Shown piece after piece: positions 20,992-30,249 of a stretch of 64,000 bases of DNA. The first letter of the stretch is position 1. Each line of letters opens with the position of its first letter. Below the pieces are notes generated by a model. The model worked only from the letters and a program-made list of their open reading frames with translations. It did no database searches and was not told where the DNA came from. Origin of the DNA: Alteromonadaceae bacterium Bs31 (GTDB lineage: Bacteria; Pseudomonadota; Gammaproteobacteria; Pseudomonadales; Cellvibrionaceae); the NCBI GenBank assembly GCA_900177435.1, contig FXAI01000002.1:495033-559032 (forward strand). Direction: 5' to 3'. The position numbers and the translations under genes are program-made.

Positions 20992-22185
20992 CTAGCGCCC
21001 CATGCTTCGTACTATTCCCATCTCCAGGCCACGCAGTTCCGCCAGCCCTTTTAAGCGCCCAATTGCCGAGTAGCCGGGGTTGGCTGTTTTACTCAGGTCA
21101 TCGAGAATTTGGTGGCCGTGATCAGGACGCATGGCGATAGATATACCCCTGGTTTGCGAAATTTCTGTTATCGCCGTTACAAGGTCGAACATATCAATAC
21201 TGCCGTCCAAATGTTGGGATTCGTAAAAGCTACCGAATTGCTCGCGCTGGGTGTTGCGCAGGTGGACAAAATGAATGCGGTCTGCAAATTCACGAATCAT
21301 TGCGCTTAAGTCGTTGTCAGCGCGAATACTGAAAGAGCCCGCGCAAAAACACAGGCAATTGCTCTCATTTGGCACAGCGTCAAATAAATCCCGTAGGTCT
21401 TGTGCCGTACTCACTACGCGCGGCAGGCCGTAAATGGCGAAGGGAGGGTCGTCTGGATGTACCACCAGCTTAATACCCAGCTCATCGGCAAGGGGGCAAA
21501 TTTGCTGTAAGAAATAAATCAGGTTTTGTTTATATTTTTCCGGGCCGAGGTGGTGATAGGCCATTATGGCATCGAGAAATTGCTCGGTAGAAAAGGAAAC
21601 CTCGCTGCCTGGCAAGCCTGCCAAGATGTTATTTTCCAGCGCGACCTTCTCTTTCTCACTTAAACTTTGGAATTTTTTATCGGCCAAATCAAGTACTTGT
21701 TCACTATAGTCTTTGGCGGCATTGGGACGCTTCAGCTGAAACACATCGTAAGCGGCTACTTCAATCATATTGAAGCGCAGCGCTTTTCCACCGTCGGGCA
21801 TGGTGTAGTTTAAGTCGGTACGCGTCCAATCCAGCAGCGGCATAAAATTGTAGGTCACAATATTTACATTGCAGGCCGCTAGATTGCGAAGGCTCTGCTT
21901 GTAGTTTTCTATGTAGTGCTCAAATTCGCCCTTTTGAGATTTGATCTGTTCGTGCACAGGTAAGCTTTCAACCACATTCCAGCGCATGCCTGCTTCTTCA
22001 ATGGCGCTTTTTCTTTGTTCAATTTCCGTTATGGGCCAAACCGCGCCGTTGGGGAGGTGGTGCAGGGCTGTCACCACTCCTGTGCAACCGGCTTGGCGCA
22101 GATCGCGCAAGCTAACAGGGTCTTGGGGGCCAAACCATCGCATGGTTTGCTCCATTAGGTAATCGAAGTTGACGGTACTGCTCAT
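20992..22185 (-). CDS. uxuA: mannonate dehydratase UxuA
   Basis: UxuA (EC 4.2.1.8) dehydrates D-mannonate to 2-keto-3-deoxygluconate in the glucuronate branch of hexuronate catabolism. The 397-residue protein has the family's N-terminal [19 protein letters not shown] and [13 protein letters not shown], then [21 protein letters not shown] and the metal-binding segments around FCAGSF, VHLRN and [12 protein letters not shown]. The length matches the E. coli enzyme. Other uxu/kdg genes are not next to it here, but it fits the pectin- and hemicellulose-degrading genes in the window. Confidence 0.95.
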   Translation of the reverse strand: MSSTVNFDYLMEQTMRWFGPQDPVSLRDLRQAGCTGVVTALHHLPNGAVWPITEIEQRKSAIEEAGMRWNVVESLPVHEQIKSQKGEFEHYIENYKQSLRNLAACNVNIVTYNFMPLLDWTRTDLNYTMPDGGKALRFNMIEVAAYDVFQLKRPNAAKDYSEQVLDLADKKFQSLSEKEKVALENNILAGLPGSEVSFSTEQFLDAIMAYHHLGPEKYKQNLIYFLQQICPLADELGIKLVVHPDDPPFAIYGLPRVVSTAQDLRDLFDAVPNESNCLCFCAGSFSIRADNDLSAMIREFADRIHFVHLRNTQREQFGSFYESQHLDGSIDMFDLVTAITEISQTRGISIAMRPDHGHQILDDLSKTANPGYSAIGRLKGLAELRGLEMGIVRSMGR

Positions 22186-22218
22186 AACTTAATCTCTCTA
22201 GCGCTTTGTCTATGCTTG

Positions 22219-22230
22219 CACACTTGTGTG
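22219..22230. promoter_or_regulatory. palindrome upstream of uxuA, possible operator
   Basis: CACAC-TT-GTGTG is a perfect 12-base dyad lying 34-45 bases before the uxuA start codon. An AAGCGCTT palindrome follows at 22265-22272. Either could bind a regulator, but neither matches a consensus I can name. Confidence 0.3.
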
Positions 22231-22281
22231 GAAGATAGCGTTAAGAATAATGTATAGCAAATTTAAGCGCTTGGGTAGAGA

Positions 22282-22369
22282 GATGAACGTGAGCGCCGCA
22301 GCGCACGAAGCTTCTGAGCCATTGCTACTACACAGAGGCCGCCGCAGACGCTCACGCTCATCGTTTTTT
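22282..22369 (+). ncRNA. orphan long hairpin with T-run, possible sRNA 3' end
   Basis: Arms 22282-22295 and 22349-22362 pair over 14 bases with one mismatch and are followed by GTTTTTT. This is the shape of an intrinsic terminator on the plus strand, yet no plus-strand gene lies upstream: uxuA runs the other way. It may end a small RNA starting in the uxuA promoter region. No -10/-35 pair was convincing. Confidence 0.3.
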
Positions 22370-22387
22370 ACGCAGCACTGATTAAAT

Positions 22388-22421
22388 TTGATTAAGCCCT
22401 CTATACACTGGGCTTAATCAA
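22388..22421 (-). terminator. terminator of the gamma-CA-like gene
   Basis: TTGATTAAGCCC and GGGCTTAATCAA form a perfect 12-base stem with a 10-base loop. On the minus strand the stem overlaps the stop codon of the upstream gene and is followed by ATTTAAT, a modest U-tract. Confidence 0.6.
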
Positions 22422-22971
22422 AATATTTTTTATCAGCCAGATAGTCATCTTTTAATCCAGCATAATTTGCTGCCGAATAGCTGAAAAATGCCTTCTCGCT
22501 ATCTTTGAGCGGCCGTGCTTGTTTTGCCGGGCTGCCCATATACAGGTAACCGGACTCAAGGCGTTTGCCAGGCGGCACTAGAGTGCCAGCACCAATGACT
22601 ACTTCGTCTTCAACAACCGCACCATCCAGTACGGTGGCGCCAATGCCTACCAGCACCCTATTGCCGATAGTGCAACCATGCAGGCAAGCGCCGTGGCCAA
22701 TGGTTACGTCATCGCCAATAAGCAGTGGCCAGCCATCCGGGTTAAATTTGCCCGCATGAGTGATGTGCAAGACCACGTTGTCTTGCACGCTACTGCGCTT
22801 GCCGACGCGTATACTGTGCATATCTCCGCGAATAACAGCACAAGGCCACACGGACACATCATCGTCCAGTTCCACATCGCCAATAACCACGGCTGAAGGG
22901 TCGATAAACACCCGGTCGCCAAGACGGGGCAATTGCCCCTTGTAGGGACGCAGGCTCTTGCATTCGCTCAT
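22414..22971 (-). CDS. gamma-carbonic-anhydrase-like hexapeptide protein (YrdA type)
   Basis: The 185-residue protein is a left-handed beta-helix of hexapeptide repeats (for example VVIGDVELDDDVSVWPCAVIRGD, then IGNRVLVGIGATVLDGAVV). Histidines in VLHITHAGK and IGHGACLHGC are placed like the metal ligands of gamma-class carbonic anhydrases. YrdA/PaaY-like members are of uncertain activity, so the enzyme name should be held loosely. The ATG at 22971 is preferred over a GTG four codons upstream because of spacing to AAAGAG. It is divergent from prlC. Confidence 0.87.
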   Translation of the reverse strand: MSECKSLRPYKGQLPRLGDRVFIDPSAVVIGDVELDDDVSVWPCAVIRGDMHSIRVGKRSSVQDNVVLHITHAGKFNPDGWPLLIGDDVTIGHGACLHGCTIGNRVLVGIGATVLDGAVVEDEVVIGAGTLVPPGKRLESGYLYMGSPAKQARPLKDSEKAFFSYSAANYAGLKDDYLADKKYFD

Positions 22972-23092
22972 AATTAATTTCACTCTTTGCTTGGATTTTG
23001 GATGGTACGCCCTGATGTAATTGAAACTTGCCCTGGCGCAGGGCTAATGATCAATAATCAAAGCATTTTAGTGATTAAAGGACAGTAAAGCG

Positions 23093-25132
23093 ATGAATAA
23101 CCCCCTCTTGCAAAGTCATATTCTTCCTCCTTTTGACGCCATTCAAACGGAACACGTACTGCCGGCAGTAGAGAGCCTGCTTGCCGAAGCGCGCGAGCAG
23201 CTGGATAAGCAATTGGAGGGGCTTGGGCAGGTGAGTTGGGAAAAGCTGGCTGCGCCCATTGAAGCGCGGGGCGATAAGCTCAACCAGGCCTGGGCACCGG
23301 TTGGGCACCTCAATGCCGTTTGTAATAGCGAAGCACTGCGAGAGGCCTATGAGAAGGGCCGGCAATTACTTACAGATTACTACACCGAGCTGGGGCAAAA
23401 CGAACAGCTGTTTGCGGCCTATAAAGCGCTGGGGGAATCCGCTGAGTTCTCCAGCCTCAACCAGGCGCAGAAAAAAACGGTAGAAAATGCCCTGCGGGAT
23501 TTTCACCTTTCAGGGGTAGACTTGCCCGCCGACAAGAAGAAGCGCTATGGCGAAATTCAATCACGTCTGTCGAGCCTTACTAATCAGTTCTCCAATAATG
23601 TATTGGATGCAACACAAGGCTGGTATAAGCATATCGAAAGCGAGCAGCAACTGGTGGGCCTGCCAGAGTTCGCTGTGGCGGGGGCAAAGCAAGCGGCAGA
23701 GGCGAAAAAGCTGTCGGGTTGGGTTCTAACGCTGGACACACCGGTATTTTTTACCGTAATTACTCAAAGTGAAAACGCTGCCCTCAGAAAAGAAATGTAC
23801 CAAGCCTTTAATACTCGTGCCTCGGACCAGGGGCCAAGCGAAGGCAAATGGGACAATAGCGAGGTGATGGAAGAGATTATGCAGCTTCGCCAAGAGCTGG
23901 CGGGCCTGCTGGGATTCAAAAACTATTCTGAATATTCCATTGCACCAAAAATGGCAGAAACAACCCCGCAGGTTGTAGACTTTCTGCGCGACCTGGCAGC
24001 TAAAAGTAAGCCCCATGCGGAGAAAGATTTACAGGAACTAAAAGACTTTGCTCGCAGTGAGCATGGCATTGAAGAACTCAATGCCTGGGACATTCCCTTT
24101 TACTCCGAAAAATTAAAGCTTGCTCGCTACAATATATCCCAGGAAGAATTGCGCCCTTATTTTCCTGCCGAAACGGTTATTGCCGGTCTGTTTAAAGTAG
24201 CTAACCAGCTATTTAATATTGAGTTTGTGGATAAGACAAGCGAAGTGCAAACCTGGCATGAGAGTGTAAAGTATTATCAGATCCAAAAGTGCGGCGAAGC
24301 CATTGCCGGTTTTTATTTTGATTTGTTTGCCCGTGAAGGAAAGCGCGGAGGCGCTTGGATGGACGAATGCCGGGTGCGCAGATCTACCGAAACTGGGCTG
24401 CAGTTACCGGTGGCCTATCTTGTTTGCAACTTTAACTCACCCCTTGGCAACAAGCCCTCTTTACTCACGCATAATGAAGTTACCACCACCTTCCATGAGT
24501 TTGGTCATGGCATCCACCACATGCTTACCAAAATCGATGTGGCAGCGGTAAGCGGTATTAATGGCGTCGCCTGGGATGCGGTGGAGCTGCCCAGTCAGTT
24601 TATGGAAAATTTTTGCTGGGAGCGTGAGGTTCTGCAGTTTTTGTCTTGTCATTTTGAAACAGGCGAGCCCCTGCCGGAAGAAATGCTAAACAATATGCTG
24701 GCGGCAAAAAACTTTCAGGCGGCCATGTTTATGCAACGCCAGTTGGAGTTTTCTCTGTTCGATTTCTTGCTGCATATGCAATACGGCCAAGCGGAATTTC
24801 CCGGCATTCAAAAATTGTTAGATCGGGTGCGGGATGAAGTGGCGGTATTTACGCCCCCAGAGTTTAATCGATTCCAGCACAGCTTTAGTCACATTTTCGC
24901 CGGGGGTTATGCGGCTGGCTACTACAGCTATAAGTGGGCCGAAGTGCTCTCGGCTGATGCCTATTCTGCCTTCGAAGAAGCGGGTATATTTGATAAGGCG
25001 ACCGGGCAGCGTTATTTGAGCGAGATATTGGAAAAAGGCGGCTCTCAGGATGCCATGGAATTGTTCAAAAATTTTCGCGGGCGCGAACCAAAAGTGGATG
25101 CGCTACTTCGTCATTCTGGCATTGCGGCATAG
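23093..25132 (+). CDS. prlC: oligopeptidase A (M3 metallopeptidase)
   Basis: PrlC degrades signal-peptide fragments and other oligopeptides in the cytoplasm. The 679-residue protein has the zinc-binding HEXXH motif in TTFHEFGHGIHHM (about residues 467-479) with the downstream Glu in the WDAVELPSQFMENF segment. N-terminal NNPLLQSHILPPFDAI is typical of the family. Length agrees with E. coli PrlC (680). AAGGA precedes the start. The next gene follows after 12 bases. Confidence 0.96.
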   Translation: MNNPLLQSHILPPFDAIQTEHVLPAVESLLAEAREQLDKQLEGLGQVSWEKLAAPIEARGDKLNQAWAPVGHLNAVCNSEALREAYEKGRQLLTDYYTELGQNEQLFAAYKALGESAEFSSLNQAQKKTVENALRDFHLSGVDLPADKKKRYGEIQSRLSSLTNQFSNNVLDATQGWYKHIESEQQLVGLPEFAVAGAKQAAEAKKLSGWVLTLDTPVFFTVITQSENAALRKEMYQAFNTRASDQGPSEGKWDNSEVMEEIMQLRQELAGLLGFKNYSEYSIAPKMAETTPQVVDFLRDLAAKSKPHAEKDLQELKDFARSEHGIEELNAWDIPFYSEKLKLARYNISQEELRPYFPAETVIAGLFKVANQLFNIEFVDKTSEVQTWHESVKYYQIQKCGEAIAGFYFDLFAREGKRGGAWMDECRVRRSTETGLQLPVAYLVCNFNSPLGNKPSLLTHNEVTTTFHEFGHGIHHMLTKIDVAAVSGINGVAWDAVELPSQFMENFCWEREVLQFLSCHFETGEPLPEEMLNNMLAAKNFQAAMFMQRQLEFSLFDFLLHMQYGQAEFPGIQKLLDRVRDEVAVFTPPEFNRFQHSFSHIFAGGYAAGYYSYKWAEVLSADAYSAFEEAGIFDKATGQRYLSEILEKGGSQDAMELFKNFRGREPKVDALLRHSGIAA

Positions 25133-25144
25133 GGTTTTCAGCAG

Positions 25145-25375
25145 ATGGTAGTCAAACGATTTATAGCGGGTGCGGTGTGTCCCAAATGCGGACTGATGGA
25201 CAAAATAGTGAATTATCAGGACGATACAAAAAATTACCGGGAATGTGTTAGCTGTGGCTATAAAGATGAGATTTTAATAAAGCCGGTTCAGCGAGAGTTG
25301 GAAACCAGGGTAAATACGACGGAGGAAGAAAAAAAGGCAGCGGTTCAAGTGTTGAATTTTCCTCCCAAGACTTAA
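25145..25375 (+). CDS. YheV-like zinc-ribbon protein
   Basis: The 76-residue protein has a CPKC ... CVSC zinc-ribbon pair (about residues 16-19 and 37-40) and the conserved RFIAGAVCPKC start of the YheV family of putative metal-binding proteins. The function is unknown. It lies 12 bases after prlC, a common arrangement in gammaproteobacteria, and is probably co-transcribed. Confidence 0.85.
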   Translation: MVVKRFIAGAVCPKCGLMDKIVNYQDDTKNYRECVSCGYKDEILIKPVQRELETRVNTTEEEKKAAVQVLNFPPKT

Positions 25376-25436
25376 CCAGAGGTTCCTTAAGGCACTTCCA
25401 CTATAAGAAATAACAATAATTAGCAGAGTAACAAAA

Positions 25437-26537
25437 ATGAAAAACTTACTGCTACTACTTTTGGCAGCAATTCTTGTTGCCTCATGTACAAACCCTAATG
25501 AGAAAAAAGCAACTATGAAAAACCTGCTTGTAGGCACTTACACCGGTGATGGCGCCACGGCCAGCCAGGGCATTTACCTCTCCGAGGATGAGTCGCGCTC
25601 GGTACATAGTGTATTGCTGGCAGAAAGCACGAACCCTTCCTGGCTGGCGTACAACAACAGCGCTAACAAGCTCTATGCTGTTGAAGAGGTTCGGGAGGGA
25701 AAGATCCACGTTTTTCAGTTTGAGAAGGGTAAGGCGAAACGAGTGCAGTCCGTACCCAGTATGGGTGCTTCGCCTTGCCACTTAAGCCTGAGCCCCAATG
25801 GAAAATATCTGGCCGTGGCCAATTATATGGGCGGGAATATAGCGCTCTATAGGCTTGATAACGCAGGCGCTATTGAGGGCGAAGCTCAGGTTAAACAGCA
25901 TGAGGGCAGTGGGCCTAATAAAAGCCGCCAAGAGGCAGCGCATGCCCATTGGGTAGGCTGGGACAAGTCCATGCAGTACCTCTATGTGGTTGACCTTGGT
26001 ATTGACAGGCTTATGGCCTACCCGTTTGATGAAAAAACCGGAGCTTTGGGAGAGGGTATAGTCGCGTTGCAGCTTGCCCCAGGTTCAGGCCCGCGCCATA
26101 TGTATTTTCACCCGAACAAAAATAGCGCTTATATTGTTAATGAATTACACAACACTTTAATTCATGCCGAAGTAGGAGAGCATGGCCGCTTGCAGACAAA
26201 AAACATTGTGCCGCTCTTGCCGCAGGATTTTAGTGGCCATTCTCAAGCAGCGCATATCGCAATGCAGGGTGAGTATCTTTACGTGTCAAATCGCGGCCAC
26301 GACAGCATTGTTGTTTTTTCCCTGCTGGACGATGGCGCGCCGCAGTTAGTTCAGTGGCAATCGACGCAAGGGCATTGGCCGAGGCATTTTAGTTTTTCCA
26401 GTGACGGTGGAACGCTCTGGGTCGCCAATGAACAGGACGACAAAATCGTTGCGTTTTCTGTAGAAGAGGACGGTGGTTTAAGTGCTGTTAGTGAACCGCT
26501 TCAGATAAGTAAGCCGACCTTCGTATCCTCCTATTGA
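25437..26537 (+). CDS. lactonase-family beta-propeller lipoprotein
   Basis: The 366-residue protein has a lipoprotein signal (lipobox VASC, Cys about residue 17) and then a seven-bladed propeller of the 6-phosphogluconolactonase YbhE type: NLLVGTYTGDGAT, SPCHLSLSPNGKYLAVANY, GSGPRHMYFHPN and WPRHFSFSSDGGTLWVANE are repeated blade motifs. Being exported, it is unlikely to serve the pentose phosphate pathway and may open sugar lactones outside the cytoplasm; that is inference. A second in-frame Met at residue 27 would give a cytoplasmic form. Confidence 0.85.
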   Translation: MKNLLLLLLAAILVASCTNPNEKKATMKNLLVGTYTGDGATASQGIYLSEDESRSVHSVLLAESTNPSWLAYNNSANKLYAVEEVREGKIHVFQFEKGKAKRVQSVPSMGASPCHLSLSPNGKYLAVANYMGGNIALYRLDNAGAIEGEAQVKQHEGSGPNKSRQEAAHAHWVGWDKSMQYLYVVDLGIDRLMAYPFDEKTGALGEGIVALQLAPGSGPRHMYFHPNKNSAYIVNELHNTLIHAEVGEHGRLQTKNIVPLLPQDFSGHSQAAHIAMQGEYLYVSNRGHDSIVVFSLLDDGAPQLVQWQSTQGHWPRHFSFSSDGGTLWVANEQDDKIVAFSVEEDGGLSAVSEPLQISKPTFVSSY

Positions 26538-26862
26538 TTATTGCCTTGTGCGCAATGGCATACCTCGGCCAGGGTAAACGGATTGTAGCCTTAAGCGAAT
26601 ATTGCAGAGTTCCTGGGTGACTATTTGTAAAATAGCTCGAGGCCAGTAGTGCAAAAAAAAGAGATTGAAACTGTATGCGGATAGGGCGTTTACTTAATTG
26701 CGTAGTAAAACATGATTAACATGTTTGTTAGTTAATAGCGCTCGGCGATGTGCTTAGATTATTTAAATCTATCCAGCAGCGTGTATTCTGTGGGCGAAAA
26801 AAAGAACGGTTAATGGGTAATCTTGTCCCATATACAGCGTGCAATGCTTACCGAGGATGTTA

Positions 26863-27057
26863 ATGAAAATATCGGAAAGAATTTCCTTGGCAAGCCTCTT
26901 TGCTGGAGTGAGCTCTAGTCAGAGGCTAAAAGCTGACAAATTTTTGGCACGGAAAAAGACTTATTGGTATGTAATCGGTTTATTTGTCGGGTTTCGTCTT
27001 TTTAATCACATTTTTAAGAAAAGTGAAAATTTTTCTGAACTTTTCAAAAAGGGGTAA
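26863..27057 (+). CDS. small basic protein with one hydrophobic segment
   Basis: The ATG at 26863 is six bases after a GAGG motif. The 64-residue product has a basic N-terminal half, a hydrophobic segment YWYVIGLFVGFRLF and a charged tail. It is followed by a very good terminator at 27146-27175, which supports transcription of this strand. No family is recognised. The 325 bases before it hold AACATG/CATGTT and TAGATT/AATCTA dyads but no other gene. Confidence 0.45.
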   Translation: MKISERISLASLFAGVSSSQRLKADKFLARKKTYWYVIGLFVGFRLFNHIFKKSENFSELFKKG

Positions 27058-27145
27058 GTCAGAGTTAATACGCAGACTAACCAACTGCGTTTATTTCCTC
27101 CCAAATGTTTATTGTTTGAAAGCTTCCCCAAAAAGCGATACTTAG

Positions 27146-27175
27146 CCCCGAGGCCCCAAACCTCGGGGTTTTTTT
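27146..27175 (+). terminator. strong intrinsic terminator
   Basis: CCCCGAGG and CCTCGGGG form a perfect eight-base stem with a seven-base loop, followed by seven T. It would end the small gene before it. The repeat array starts immediately downstream. Confidence 0.88.
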
Positions 27176-27192
27176 ATGTACAGGATGTACGG

Positions 27193-27500
27193 TATGCCGC
27201 GGGCGCAGGGATGCGCAGGAGCGGCGGTACAGGATGTACGGACAGAAAATTACTCCCTGCATTTTCTGCACTTCCGCCGTCCCTGGCGGTCGTATGCCGC
27301 GGGCGCAGGGATGCGCAGGAGCGGCGATACAGGATGTACGGACAGAAAAATTACTCCCTGCATTTTCTGCACTTCCGCCGTCCCTGGCGGTGGTATGCCG
27401 CGGGCGCAGGGAAGCGCAGGAGCGGCGATACAGGAAGTACGGACAGAAAATTACTCCCTGCATTTTCTGCACTTCCGCCATCCCTGGCGGTGGTATGCCG
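27193..27500. repeat. three tandem ~100-bp repeats plus a partial fourth
   Basis: Units start at 27193, 27293, 27394 and 27494 (100, 101 and 100 bases). Each unit has a GC-rich part with GCCGC/GCGGC arms around GCGC-AGGGAT-GCGC, the motif TACAGGATGTACGGACAG, and then CCGCC-GTCCCT-GGCGG, so each can form two hairpins. Copies differ by a few bases only. All frames are open by chance in places, but no ribosome-binding site supports coding. This is a REP/BIME-like intergenic array between a terminator and engB. Confidence 0.9.
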
Positions 27501-27575
27501 CGCGCGCAGCAGCGGCCCCCTTCTCCATGTGTGGCACTGCTGAAAGAGTATGCGTTCTCTCTGCGTCGCCGGGGC

Positions 27576-28217
27576 CTAGGTGGCTTCTGTCAGGTCTGGG
27601 GAGTCTTGCAGGGCGAGCCAGCCACTTAACACCGCCTGTAACTCTTTAACGCCATCCCCCTTCAAGGAGGAGAATGTTTGTGCGGATACCAAGTCCGCAA
27701 CATTGGCTTCTTTCATGGTTTTTTGCACTTGCAGCAAGGTGTTCTTGGTGGCGCCGCGTTTGAGCTTGTCTGCCTTGGTGAGGAGAATGTGCACTCGCAT
27801 CTCCGCCTCCACTGCCCAGTTGATCATCATGCTATCGAACTCCTGCATGGGGTGGCGAATATCCATCAGTAGCACAAGGCCGCTGAGAGACTGCCTTTCG
27901 CGCAGGTATTCAGACAGATGAGCCTGCCATTTCTTCTTGGTGGCCAGCGGAACCTTGGCATATCCATAGCCGGGAAGGTCTACAAGGCGCTGCTGTGCGT
28001 CTTCATCAAGGGCAAAATAGTTAATAAGCTGGGTTCGCCCGGGTGTTTTACTGGTGCGGGCCAGCTTGCTGCTTTGGGTCAGGCGGTTGATTGCGCTGGA
28101 CTTACCCGCGTTCGACCGGCCAGCAAAGGCTACTTCAGCCCCGGTTTCGGGTGGACATTCGCGCAAGCTGGGCGCGCTGGTTAAAAAACGAGCTGTTTGG
28201 AAGTTGATTTCCGTCAT
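27576..28217 (-). CDS. engB: ribosome-biogenesis GTPase EngB (YihA/YsxC)
   Basis: EngB is a TRAFAC GTPase needed for 50S subunit assembly. The 213-residue protein has G1 GRSNAGKSS (about residues 33-41), the G2 segment KTPGRTQ, G3 [12 protein letters not shown]4 TKADK and the G5 region near [13 protein letters not shown]. It is divergent from the cytochrome c4 gene, an arrangement also known in Pseudomonas. No strong ribosome-binding site is seen before the start. Confidence 0.95.
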   Translation of the reverse strand: MTEINFQTARFLTSAPSLRECPPETGAEVAFAGRSNAGKSSAINRLTQSSKLARTSKTPGRTQLINYFALDEDAQQRLVDLPGYGYAKVPLATKKKWQAHLSEYLRERQSLSGLVLLMDIRHPMQEFDSMMINWAVEAEMRVHILLTKADKLKRGATKNTLLQVQKTMKEANVADLVSAQTFSSLKGDGVKELQAVLSGWLALQDSPDLTEAT

Positions 28218-28328
28218 AAGAAGACTACGTATATAATGCCGCTACTTTTTTTGCGGGCTGCTAAAAAGCGACAGTTTAACGCTCTCAGCCATCTATAGTA
28301 ATAATTTCAAACCATAACGGAACTCACA

Positions 28329-28979
28329 ATGAAGACAGCACTTCGCACGATGATTTCTTTTCTGTGTCTTGGCGCCGCCCTGGCAGCTCATGTTCATGCT
28401 GCTGGCGATGCTGTAAAAGGTGAATCTCTGGTGGCTGCGTGCGCCGCCTGTCATGGTGCCAACGGCAATAGCGCTGTGGCTAACTTCCCCAATTTGGCGG
28501 GGCAGGGAGAAAAGTACCTGCTCAAGCAATTGCAGGATATTAAAGAAAAACTGCGTGATATTCCCGAGATGGTGGGCCAGCTCGACGCTTCTAGTGATCA
28601 AGACCTGCAAGACATGGCCGCCTACTATGCCAAGCAGCCCTTACAGCTTACCGGCTCCGTGGAGCAGACCGTCCAGGTTAATTCCGGCCTTAAGGTGGAT
28701 GGCTTAAAGCTGGGTGCCGCGGTATACCGAGCAGGCAACATGGAAACTGCTGTGCCGGCCTGCACGGGTTGTCATTCGCCAACAGGTCAGGGTAACGCGC
28801 CTGCCAGCTATCCTCGTTTGGGTGGCCAGCATGCAGACTACATTGCCAAGCAGTTGCGTGATTTTCGCGCTGGAAATCGCCTGAATGATGGCGACGCCAT
28901 GGTAATGCGCGGTGTTGCCGAGCACATGAGCGATGCAGAAATCGACGCAGTGGCCAATTTTATTGCAGGCTTGAACTAG
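28329..28979 (+). CDS. dihaem cytochrome c4
   Basis: Cytochrome c4 is a periplasmic electron carrier that feeds terminal oxidases. A signal peptide ends near AHVHA/AG. Two CXXCH haem-binding motifs, CAACH (residues 38-42) and CTGCH (about 143-147), lie in two similar ~90-residue class I domains, with axial methionine candidates in PEMVGQL and AMVMRGVAEHMSD. Length 216 fits the family. TATAAT at 28232-28237 may be its -10 box. A terminator follows. Confidence 0.93.
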   Translation: MKTALRTMISFLCLGAALAAHVHAAGDAVKGESLVAACAACHGANGNSAVANFPNLAGQGEKYLLKQLQDIKEKLRDIPEMVGQLDASSDQDLQDMAAYYAKQPLQLTGSVEQTVQVNSGLKVDGLKLGAAVYRAGNMETAVPACTGCHSPTGQGNAPASYPRLGGQHADYIAKQLRDFRAGNRLNDGDAMVMRGVAEHMSDAEIDAVANFIAGLN

Positions 28980-29025
28980 GGCCTGTTAACAGATCCAGGT
29001 TGTACCCTAGCTTCGTAGTGTTAAA

Positions 29026-29047
29026 AGGCAGCCCAGGCTGCCTTTTT
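29026..29047 (+). terminator. terminator of cytochrome c4 gene
   Basis: AGGCAGC-CCAG-GCTGCCT, a perfect seven-base stem with a four-base loop, is followed by T5. It sits about 50 bases after the stop codon. Confidence 0.85.
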
Positions 29048-29151
29048 ATTTTCCAATCTAATTTCCAACACGGGAATTTTTTTCATTGGGGCAAGTCCTC
29101 TATAATGCCCCACTCAATAAGAAAACCAATGCCCTTTACCAGGAGTGCATC

Positions 29152-30015
29152 ATGCGAATCCTCGCCCTAAGTACCTTAATTCTTCCTCTGCTGCTTGTTG
29201 CTTGTAGTCAATCGGAGGAGCCTTCAACAGAAGAAGTTGCCAAGCCTGCCCAGAATAGTCCTGAATTGGTGGAATCTGCTGCTGCCAAGCCCGCTGATAC
29301 CAGCGCTGTAGAAACGGTTCCAGTTGAAGCACCAGCAAAAGCTGCTGAGGCTGCGCCTGCAGTTGAACAAGCAGAGAGTGCAGCTCCAGAGCAGCCCAAG
29401 CCCAAAATCGCCGATGCCAGTTCGGTGAACATCGCCCCCGGCACTGCTCCGGCTTTTGTAAAGGGCAAGCACTACGAGGAGTTAGCTGCACCGGTTAAAA
29501 CCATTACAGGCAGTAAAATAGAAGTTGCCGAAGTCTTTTCCTACGGCTGTATACACTGCTATCGCTTTGAAGGAGCGGCTAAGGCCTGGAAAGCCAGCAT
29601 GCCAGAAGGTGTGGAATTCGTTCAAACTCACGCGGTGTTTAATCCAAGCTGGGCTTACTACGCAAAAATATTTTACACAGCGAAATCACTGGGCGTATTG
29701 GATCAGGTACATCTGGTAGTGTTCAAAACTATCCATGAAGGCAGAAATCGCCTCTCGGACAAGAAGCAGGTGGCTGCCATCTTTAAAGACGCCGGTGTTG
29801 AAGAAGACATCTTCAACGAAACCTTCGATTCTTTCGGGGTTAACAGCCAGGTACAAATGGCAGACTCTCGCGTACGCGGTTTTCAGACGCGCGCAACCCC
29901 CGAGTTGGTTGTCGATGGCCGTTATCGTGTTACCACCGAAATGGCTGGTAACTACACGAATATGTTCAGCGTGGTAAATTTTTTGGTTGAAAAGATTAAA
30001 AAAGAAAAACAATAA
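29152..30015 (+). CDS. dsbA: DsbA-type thiol:disulfide oxidoreductase, lipoprotein form
   Basis: DsbA oxidises thiols of exported proteins. The start at 29152 follows an AGGAG site and opens a lipoprotein signal with LVAC (Cys18). Residues 20-95 are an Ala/Pro/Glu-rich spacer. The DsbA fold then starts near HYEELAAPV, with active site CIHC (133-136) after VFSYG, and the cis-Pro loop TRATPELVVDG near the end. E. coli DsbA has CPHC and is soluble; here the dipeptide is Ile-His and the enzyme is expected to be membrane-tethered. A TATAAT at 29101-29106 may be its -10 box. It follows cytochrome c4 as in Pseudomonas. Confidence 0.9.
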   Translation: MRILALSTLILPLLLVACSQSEEPSTEEVAKPAQNSPELVESAAAKPADTSAVETVPVEAPAKAAEAAPAVEQAESAAPEQPKPKIADASSVNIAPGTAPAFVKGKHYEELAAPVKTITGSKIEVAEVFSYGCIHCYRFEGAAKAWKASMPEGVEFVQTHAVFNPSWAYYAKIFYTAKSLGVLDQVHLVVFKTIHEGRNRLSDKKQVAAIFKDAGVEEDIFNETFDSFGVNSQVQMADSRVRGFQTRATPELVVDGRYRVTTEMAGNYTNMFSVVNFLVEKIKKEKQ

Positions 30016-30025
30016 ACACGTTTTG

Positions 30026-30051
30026 AGCTCCTCAGCCTGGGCTGGGGAGCT
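30026..30051 (+). terminator. hairpin after dsbA
   Basis: AGCTCC/GGAGCT enclose a second pair AGCC/GGCT with two-base internal loops. No real T-run follows, so termination here is uncertain. Confidence 0.35.
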
Positions 30052-30249
30052 TGCTTAACACCTTTACCCACCCCTCTTGCCCTTCTCGTTACTCCTGTCA
30101 CACACCACCATTGTCTCCTCTTGCCTCCAGGCATTACCTCCGCCGGATTCTGATTATCGTGCTCGCCTTTGTGGTTGTGAGGCAAGCATTGCCGGACTGA
30201 ACTATGCTTATTGGGTTGTGATAACAGGAGTTGTTCGCTGAAGCCTGCA

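Noticed and set aside
27193..27500. CRISPR array
   Set aside because: Units of ~100 bases are nearly identical along their whole length, so there are no variable spacers, and no cas gene is present.
27112..27649. Long open frames through the ~100-bp repeats
   Set aside because: Frames are open on both strands, reflect the repeat composition, and overlap engB; no start signals support them.
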